Under the pieces are notes generated by a model that was given only the letters and a program-made list of their open reading frames with translations, was not told where the DNA came from and searched no databases. 64,000 bases of DNA from Sphagnum compactum. Taxonomy: Eukaryota > Bryophyta > Sphagnopsida > Sphagnales. The stretch covers positions 25,287,354 to 25,351,353 of the forward strand of contig OZ234494.1 in assembly GCA_965153455.1 (NCBI GenBank), given 5' to 3'. How positions within the stretch are numbered: position 1 is the stretch's first letter; each line of letters opens with the position of its first letter. Below are positions 57,592 to 64,000 of this stretch, piece after piece. The position numbers were made by a program, and so were the translations under genes.

Positions 57592-57690
57592 AAGTGGATT
57601 CACACTTGATGGTAAGTCATCCATAACTCAATGTTAAGAACTTGTAACATTGAGTTATGAATGACTTACCATCAAGTGTGAACCCACCTT
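57592..57690. repeat. Near-perfect 99-nt hairpin
   Basis: Left arm (about 57592-57636) contains TTCACACTTGATGGTAAGTC then ATAACTCAATGTTA. The right arm (57645-57690) is its complement, TAACATTGAGTTAT then GACTTACCATCAAGTGTGAA, around an 8-nt loop AGAACTTG. I see one mismatch in the inner 38 bp and one or two near the base. It is non-coding. The structure fits a young miRNA-like foldback, a siRNA-producing inverted repeat or a small MITE. No target duplication is evident. Confidence 0.9.
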
Positions 57691-58164
57691 AACACTGATT
57701 ATTAGCTGCCTTGAGAAAATGCAAGATCAATCAACAAACCCAATTTGGCAACTGGCTTCTCTGACTTAGGATCCTGTCTTGTAACATCAAGTAATGATTA
57801 AACATTTGTGGTACCTATGCAATGAAAGAGTCTCAGTGTCAGTGCTCTGCCAAGCTTCTAAAGTGCAAACCCTGATTGATGTCTACTCTATACTACTAGA
57901 GACAGAACTCCCACAAAGGACTCACCCAGTCCTCCCCCCCCCAATGATACAAACCCCTGATGGGTTAAGAGTTTTGCTGGTTCTTCATTCAGTAAGTCAG
58001 AGATCAGTGGAATCCTTGACAGGGGCACTTGGAACTGAAGCTTCTCTAGACAAAACCAAAAAAGTGCCATGAAATCAGTTTGATTTGAGGTCAGAGCAGA
58101 ATCTAACACAGTTTGAATTATGAAACGTGTATTTTCCTGGTTAATTGGTTCTGCTCACAAGGAA

Positions 58165-58580
58165 GAAACCAGTGTTGTGCACTTAATTTGAATTTATAAA
58201 GAACTTCTGGTTCTGGGTTTCTTGAATATTTCAAAATCAGAGAACTGCCATTTCTGGTTTTTTTTTGTTTTTGGAAGAAATCAGAATCAAAGAACTGTGA
58301 GGTGAGGTTAATTCGAAAACCTCACAGAACTGACAGTTTTCATGAAAGACCCCCCCTTAAAGAACTGGGGGTTTTATAGGTGGTTATTTGATTTCTTTTT
58401 TAAAAAATTGAGATGCATGATTGTGTACCTATTATAAACTTGTTCTTTGGTTTTTTTTCAGAATCATGGTTGTGAACCCATATGATCACCCTCATAATTG
58501 TTTAGGGTATGTTATGTTTTTGATAACCAGTCAACATTGAAAGGAACCAGTGCTTGGTTCTTAACTATATTCAAACTAGT
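58165..58580 (+). repeat. Dispersed repeat family X, copy 3
   Basis: It starts with ACCAGTGTTGT (one mismatch to the common end motif), carries AATCAGAATCAAAGAACTG, GAAAACCTCA, TTCATGAAAGA and GGTGGTTATTTGA, and ends near AACCAGTCAACATTG at about 58532. Compared with 57100-57460 the same blocks keep order and spacing to within a few tens of bases. About 400 bp long. A small inverted repeat, GAGGT-TAATTCGAAAACCTC, lies within. Confidence 0.6.
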
Positions 58581-59105
58581 GTTGGCAGGTTTCCCAGTTT
58601 GTAAGGTTAAACTTGGGGTTTAAAGTTCATGTTCTTGTGATTTGGACTCAAGCTGATATCCTTTTGTTGGAATCAGCAGAAGAACTTGATCATAGAATTA
58701 GCCTGTTGCTAGATCTAGAATTGAAATTGGAATCATGAAAAGAAATATCTGAACACAGTTTGAAGTTCTCAAGTTCTTTTTTTGAAAACTTGGCAAGAAT
58801 GCTGAACTTTGTTGGTAAGTAATTAGTTTTAATTTTGCTGTAGAAGTTTGTATATATATAAACCCTAGTTTTAATTGGTTGCAAAAATTTGTAATCATAC
58901 AATCCCTCTCATTAGGGAATGTATAATGTGGGTTGGAATAACCCAGCACCCACCAGTGGACCATCCAAAAGATCCTGTTTTGGGATTTTTTTTGGATGGG
59001 ATGAAACCCAAGACCATGTCCCATGGGTTGAGTTCATGTTTTTGTTCTCACACCCTCCTAACCACAACAATCAGTCCTAAACCACCTCCTTCCTACCTAG
59101 CTAAC

Positions 59106-59330
59106 CCTTTTTACTCTTACCTATGCTTCTTTCTCCTCTCTGGTTTCCCTTGTTTTTCCTTGTTTTTTTCTTTTCTTTTTGAGAGCTTCTTTTTTTTCTT
59201 TTTCTTTTGGAGAGCTTGTTTTCTTGCTCTCTTTTTTTCATTTTTAGAGCTTGTTTTCTTTTTTTCCTTTCTTGTTTTTCAGTTTTGGTTTTTGGTTTTC
59301 TTTTTCTTTTGTTTTTAAAAAAAAATTCCA
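59106..59330 (+). repeat. Polypyrimidine tract with short tandem units
   Basis: Over about 220 bp the plus strand is almost only T and C with some G. AGAGCTTC or AGAGCTTG followed by T-rich sequence recurs three times with spacing of about 35-40 bp (near 59181, 59212 and 59246). The complementary strand therefore shows an artefactual Lys/Arg/Glu-rich frame. It may form unusual DNA structure; I assign no gene. Confidence 0.7.
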
Positions 59331-59599
59331 CTTTTTTCGTATTTTGTAGTAGGAGGAGGGTCTAGATAGATTCATGGTACCGATGGTGGTGGTAGTAGCA
59401 ATAGTCAAGGGGGGCAAAAAATCCAATAAAAACTGATGATTGAAACCATCACACGGAAAATAAAAGGAAAGGCCAAAGAAAGGCCAAAAGACGTGCAACC
59501 CGCAAGCACCAAAGAAAGGAGAGAGCTAGTCCTTCTCGTGGTAGGAAGTTATTTCACCCAGAGCCCTTCTAATGTTGCCTACATGCAAACCATGAAATC

Positions 59600-60960
59600 T
59601 GATAGTAATAGGAGGTCAAGAATAAGCATCTCCTGCCAACGCAATCTTCCTCTCTATAACAAAGGCTAAAGCACGTTGAAAAGCAATATCAACATGCTGC
59701 TTAAAAATTGGATGCAAAAGACAAGGATAAATGACCTCTCGATCATCTATTGTGGAAAAGATGAGCACATTCCTTGATAAAACGATCCATATCATGTTCG
59801 GGTGTGCCATGCACCTCCATGGCCATCAAAATAAAATGGTGGCCCTCATGAAACATTTTATACTTACTGATATTAACAATGGCGCTAAGTTCTATAGCAA
59901 CATTTGTTAGTTGACTAATGACACTCGTAGCCATTATCTCTTGTGTCAAGTCAATAACCACCACATTGGCAAGAAAAACTTAGTCCTCACGAATCATGTA
60001 ATAGATTAGTTTATAATGAAATGCCTGACATAAGGGTGTACCACCGCTCTCTCCATACAACATGCCCACTTTGTGGAGCGAGGGCATACATGACATCTAT
60101 GATGGCATCATGTATGGTTATCTGCTAACCTTCGAACAGACAACACATTAAATGTGTGCCAAATGCGTCTAACCCATGTCCACACTCACATGCTATATGC
60201 TGAAGGTTGAATCAAACTGAGATGAAATGCAACGCCAAAATGAAAGTAGAATGTGCGATGTAAAACAAACGAATAGATGGCCTAGCAATCAACCATAGCC
60301 CCACCCCCTTGTTGGAACAAAAGCGAATGCGAGCTCTAGATGTTAAGGAAATGGAGTCATCCTCCAAGATAAACCTAAAGGATGTGTTGTGATAGATGTC
60401 CATCAAAAATATTTACAGACCAAGGGTGCTGATAACTACCAAACTTTCAAAAGAAAGGTGCATCTTTCTAGTTGCAGGAGGAAGGCTATTTCGAGTTGCA
60501 TGAAAACATGACTTAAGGAGGTGTGGGGCTCCCTCAACTTGAAAAACATATTCTTCCAACATGGGTCTATTGAAAATACAAAACCTATAACATAAATATG
60601 AAGCCACCAAAACCCAACTCCTTAGAAAAGCAAATGGGGCACAATCTTCCATAGATAAAAGACCTATACCACCAAAGGAGATCGGTAGTCAGGTTTGACG
60701 CCTCGCTAAGGGGCCTTGAATAGACTCCCATAACCCTAAACCCATAATGTCCCCACATACTTGCACAACTTTCTTGTCAAAACTCGCCAAAAAAACAAGA
60801 AGGAAGAAGGAGGTATTGTTTGAATGAGATAAGGTCGACGATTGACACGTGAGGACAAAATGCCCGATGCAACTTGTGCATCTCCCAAAAGAAAAAAATC
60901 ATCAATATGCACCATGTCTTGAAATAAAGCCCCATCCAAAAAATGTGTGACAAAGTCTTG
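59600..60960 (-). pseudogene. LINE C-terminal region (CCHC, RLE-like remnant)
   Basis: Minus reading after the RT shows a DDFFLLGDAQVASGILSSRV block, GLWESIQGPLARRQ, PISFGGIGLLSMEDCAPFAF, a long region to LTSRARIRFCSNKG, and CECGHGLDAFGTHLMCC at about 60140-60191, a Cys-Cys-His-Cys knuckle. HDAIIDVMYALAPQSGHVV follows. Near 59955-60020 frames give TNL, then YMIRED-stop-VFLANVVVID, which by spacing recalls the PD-x12-D core of the restriction-like endonuclease in R2-type LINEs; here both acidic positions seem changed (TN for PD, N for D). The end (EGHHFILMAMEVHG, RFIKECAHLFHNR) reaches about 59600. Several stops. Identification of the nuclease is inference. Confidence 0.65.
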
Positions 60961-62620
60961 AGAACCCACTTACACACCCAAAATGCATAAACCATCTATG
61001 ACCAAATTGCAACCTTGAGGAATATTTATGCTTGAAGAGATCCTTGATGGATTCCAAAGCTTGCACTTTGACACTTTAACCCTAAACCCAACTAGGGTTA
61101 ATTGGGTCAAAAGCAGGGAAAATTTCACTCATAGGGTCCATGATGTGTGTCTTGTTCATTAGGGATGGAAAAACACAGTTGGGGGTTCACACAATGGTCT
61201 TTAGGAGTGCTTGATAATGAGCTAGGGAAAATAAAGGCCTTCTTAGGTAGGTCACCTTAGCTCGTGCTTGAAAATGATTCAATAATGGTGGCCCTTTCCT
61301 TATGTTGCCCATGTTGGTAGTAAAAAAAATAATGAGCACCATAAGATAACCTGGTAAAAGGGACAATGATCACTAAAAATCCCCTGACATCTCATAGTTC
61401 TTTAAAAATAACAGTTCAAGAAACATTATTAACAACATTTTTTACGTCGACTTACATCATGACCCAATCAGGGTGTAGGTCAAAGAGGATTTTGATGCTA
61501 AAAAAGATGGTTTCACAACCTTTAAAGGTTGAAACTCTAAACTAATGGGGGGGATAGGTGCTCCTAAAATGGCCCTTGAAGCTGTAGGACAATGGAACGA
61601 CTAATAAGTCGAAAGAACATTTTGCCTATGGCAATGAGACAAAAACCTCTAACGTCCCTTTCCATTGTTAGCAATCTGCTAACCCCCAGCACTATGGCCA
61701 TTAACCTAAAGATATCACCATGGGCAACAATAGTCGTAACCTGGAATAATTCCAAAAACACTAAAGATGGGTCCTCTTGTATGAAACACCCTGAGAAGTG
61801 CTCATAAACCATCTTAGATAACCCACCTGAAGACAAATGGGGGGCAATGGTTATGGCTTGTGTAAACAAAAACTTATCCAATACAAAAATGTGTTTAGGC
61901 TAATAATAAAAAATAAGTGGAAGGATGTGGTCTAATGGATGGGGGTGTAACTAATACAAAGTTGCAATGGTGTTTTTTGAAGGAATAGTTGGTGTCATGG
62001 GCGATTGTACTCTCCGTCTCTACCCAAAGTTAAACATCAATGAAAACGAAAGGTCAAAGAATCGTCCAATGAGCGGTGGGAATGGGGAACACGAAAGGCA
62101 CGAAATCATTCTTCCTAAAAGACTAGTTGTTTGCCATAAACCTTCTAAGGCGGGCATAAACCTCTCGTTGATTTAAACGACCTCTTCAAGTATAGTGCAA
62201 ACACCAATGTGGCAACATGAAAAGAAAGAACTGTGTTGATTTGTCCATCTGATCTTGAACAATTCGGTTAAAGGATAAGCAAAAAACCTGATTGAACTCA
62301 TCTTAAATGGTTCAAGGGATCCTATGAAACAAACGAGGGCACACGAAACAATCTTCAAACAACCCCATAATAAAACTAAACTAAGCCCGAAACTAATCCC
62401 AAGAAACAAAGGGGATAGAATTAGGGTGTAACACAAGAGGGGAGGACACCTACAAAGACAAAACAACCTAGCTAGCCTGGGATACGAGGTTAGCATGAAG
62501 GTGAACATTCTTAACATGCCTCCAAATGCCACTTGAAGTGAAAAGGCTAGAACAATGAGGACAAGGGACATTTCAAACTGACGGAGGACGTAAAAAAAAA
62601 CTATACAAAACAAAAGGCTA
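60961..62620 (-). pseudogene. LINE N-terminal finger and RT remnant
   Basis: At 62501-62563 the minus strand encodes CPHCSSLFTSSGIWRHVKNV followed by H, a C2H2 finger with C-x2-C-x12-H-x4-H. At 61564-61881 is an RT entry block: LSKMVYEHFSGCFIQ, IFRLMAIVLGVSRLLTMERD and GFCLIAIGKMFFRLISRSIV (the R-PI-I-L motif of non-LTR RTs in altered form). Further on are LFSLAHYQALL and FPSLMNKTHI at about 61140-61175, where non-LTR RTs have the F/Y-x-D-D catalytic pair; here it is N-K, so it is dead. No apurinic endonuclease domain is seen before RT. The 62173-62613 open frame is in another phase and is not the protein. Confidence 0.65.
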
Positions 62621-64000
62621 CACCCAAAGCACTAAGATCCAAAAGCCCAAGCAAGCCCTAATTTATTTTTTAACCAAAAAAATGGAAAAAAAAAATCCTA
62701 TCATTGCAGGAATGTGTCAACAATAGCAAATTCAATTGTTATAGGAACGCAACAGTGATGGTGGGCTCGACACACTACCTAGACCAGTGAGTCTTTTTCT
62801 TTTTCTCCTAGTTTTGTTGTCTTGCATTCATTTTAAAATTGGGTGAATGAATGCAAGGTGGGGGCTATTATTGCTCATCCTGTTACATAGCATGGCTTAG
62901 CGTCTTGTGTCATTAGTCATCTTCTTCATTGCATACGTCTCAAATTTCTTGCCAAGTTTTCTTATGCATTGATCAACTTGAAAACCATTTTAGATGCATA
63001 ACAATCCAAATAAGTTTTCTCTTCTTGCTCATTCCCAAAAATCGCTTGATGGGTTTGTGTTTTTCATTTGGCAAACAACAAAGATAGTAGTCCCTGGTCT
63101 TCTTCTTTTTGGTACCCATTTTTCTTTGTTATCTCTGACATCCATGCTCAAGATCCATGTGTTGCATTCCATTTCGCTTTGGACATCGCCACCATTTTGA
63201 ATTAACCGGTGCCAACGTTCTTAATGTTAAGCTAGAGGTAGTACAAGAATGATAGTTTAAGCAATCACATTACAATTAAACCAAACATCCCTCTAAAATA
63301 ACAATTGATGGAGGAGGAAAAGGGGTTGGTTAAGGAATCTCCTCGTCTTCCTTTAATAAAATTGAAAGCCCATAGACATTCACCATTTTGACTTTTTTTA
63401 AAGCTTGCACATTTTTGTACCATGGTGCACAAGGCAAGACCCATATTTTTTTATGCAACATTTTTTTTTTGTGTGTAGTATTTTGTGTGAATATACGCAA
63501 GATTATATGCCAATAATTAAAAAAAGATGAATTTCAATTTTGTTTGCATAATACATAGGGCATGCATGAAGGGTTACAAAAGATAATTTCAAAACTCATG
63601 TTTTATGGGATATTTATTGAATGGTGGGGGTATTACATTATCATTGCAAAATTTTGTTGAAGGTTCTTTACTTGTTTTGAACTATAATTTTTTGTTAAAG
63701 GTATATGCATTGTTAGTTACAATTTTACATTCGAAATAATAAGTTGAAATCTTGAACCATTAAGACTTGCATTTGTGCAAAACCATCATTGCATACACTC
63801 ACCATCTTACATGCATCACAAACTTATGGCTTCATAGGTTCATTTGAAATTCACACAACATTTGTTATTTCATGGATTTGTGTTTTTTGCAAATGGATAT
63901 TGTGTGTTTAAAACATGTACGATGCATGACGTCTATGTGCAAAAAACACGAACTTGTGAAAGAACAATTTTTGTAAAATTTTTACTATCAAATTGTGTGA
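62621..64000. other. Gene-free end of window
   Basis: No supported gene. It could include the 5' untranslated part of the LINE (higher coordinates on its strand) and unrelated AT-rich DNA. Open frames are short and show no motif. Confidence 0.5.

Noticed and set aside
58875-59318. 147-codon plus-strand open frame ending in Phe/Leu-rich sequence
   Set aside because: Its second half is a translated polypyrimidine tract and its first half has no motif.
62173-62613. 146-codon minus-strand open frame, hydrophobic
   Set aside because: It overlaps the LINE C2H2 finger in a different phase. The finger frame has a precise C-x2-C-x12-H-x4-H pattern and fits the LINE order, so the long frame is a shadow.

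Overview
The window looks like intergenic nuclear DNA from a land plant with a large, old, repeat-filled genome. It is AT-rich. It holds many Ty3-type LTR retrotransposon remnants, a LINE, a pogo-like transposase, a CACTA-type MITE and many small dispersed repeats. Almost every coding trace is broken by stops and frameshifts. A gymnosperm or fern is my best guess from this repeat mix, but the sequence alone does not prove it. I find no intact host gene, tRNA, rRNA or CRISPR array.

Layout. 1-7.1 kb: no gene, but several local repeat families and a 117-nt foldback hairpin (3041-3157). 7.1-8.7 kb: diverged repeats plus a 195-bp direct repeat at about 97% identity. 8.95-14.1 kb: a minus-strand Ty3 element, read right to left as LTR, primer-binding site, gag, a 1.45-kb insertion, protease and reverse transcriptase. 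16-19.8 kb: a dispersed repeat, an ACCAGTGTTGG-ended element and a pogo-type non-autonomous element. 19.8-23.7 kb: a plus-strand Ty3 element with LTR-like repeats, RT, RNase H and integrase but no gag or protease. 24.6-32.4 kb: a plus-strand chromovirus with LTR, PBS, gag, protease, RT, RNase H, integrase, chromodomain and LTR in order, carrying two secondary insertions. 32.5-38 kb: hairpins, repeats and gene-poor DNA. 38.0-40.7 kb: a CACTA MITE and two adjacent decayed FCP1/NIF-like phosphatase domains on the minus strand. 42-47 kb: repeats, a pogo/CENP-B-like transposase fragment and a 1.5-kb field of TTGCAACTA motifs. 47.3-55.8 kb: minus strand, with a truncated Ty3 integrase followed downstream by a long decayed coiled-coil ORF that is split by a GC-richer LTR and ends near a polypurine tract. 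57-58.6 kb: repeated elements and an almost perfect 99-nt hairpin. 59.6-62.6 kb: a minus-strand LINE pseudogene with the order C2H2 finger, RT, CCHC knuckle and possible restriction-like endonuclease remnant, resembling R2-type elements.

The parts do not form a working pathway. They record successive, nested transposon insertions followed by decay. The observations most worth a second look are the R2-like domain order of the LINE, the long ORF between integrase and polypurine tract at 49.6-54.0 kb, the two phosphatase-domain copies, the TTGCAACTA field, the recurrent ACCAGTGTTGG ends and the two long hairpins.
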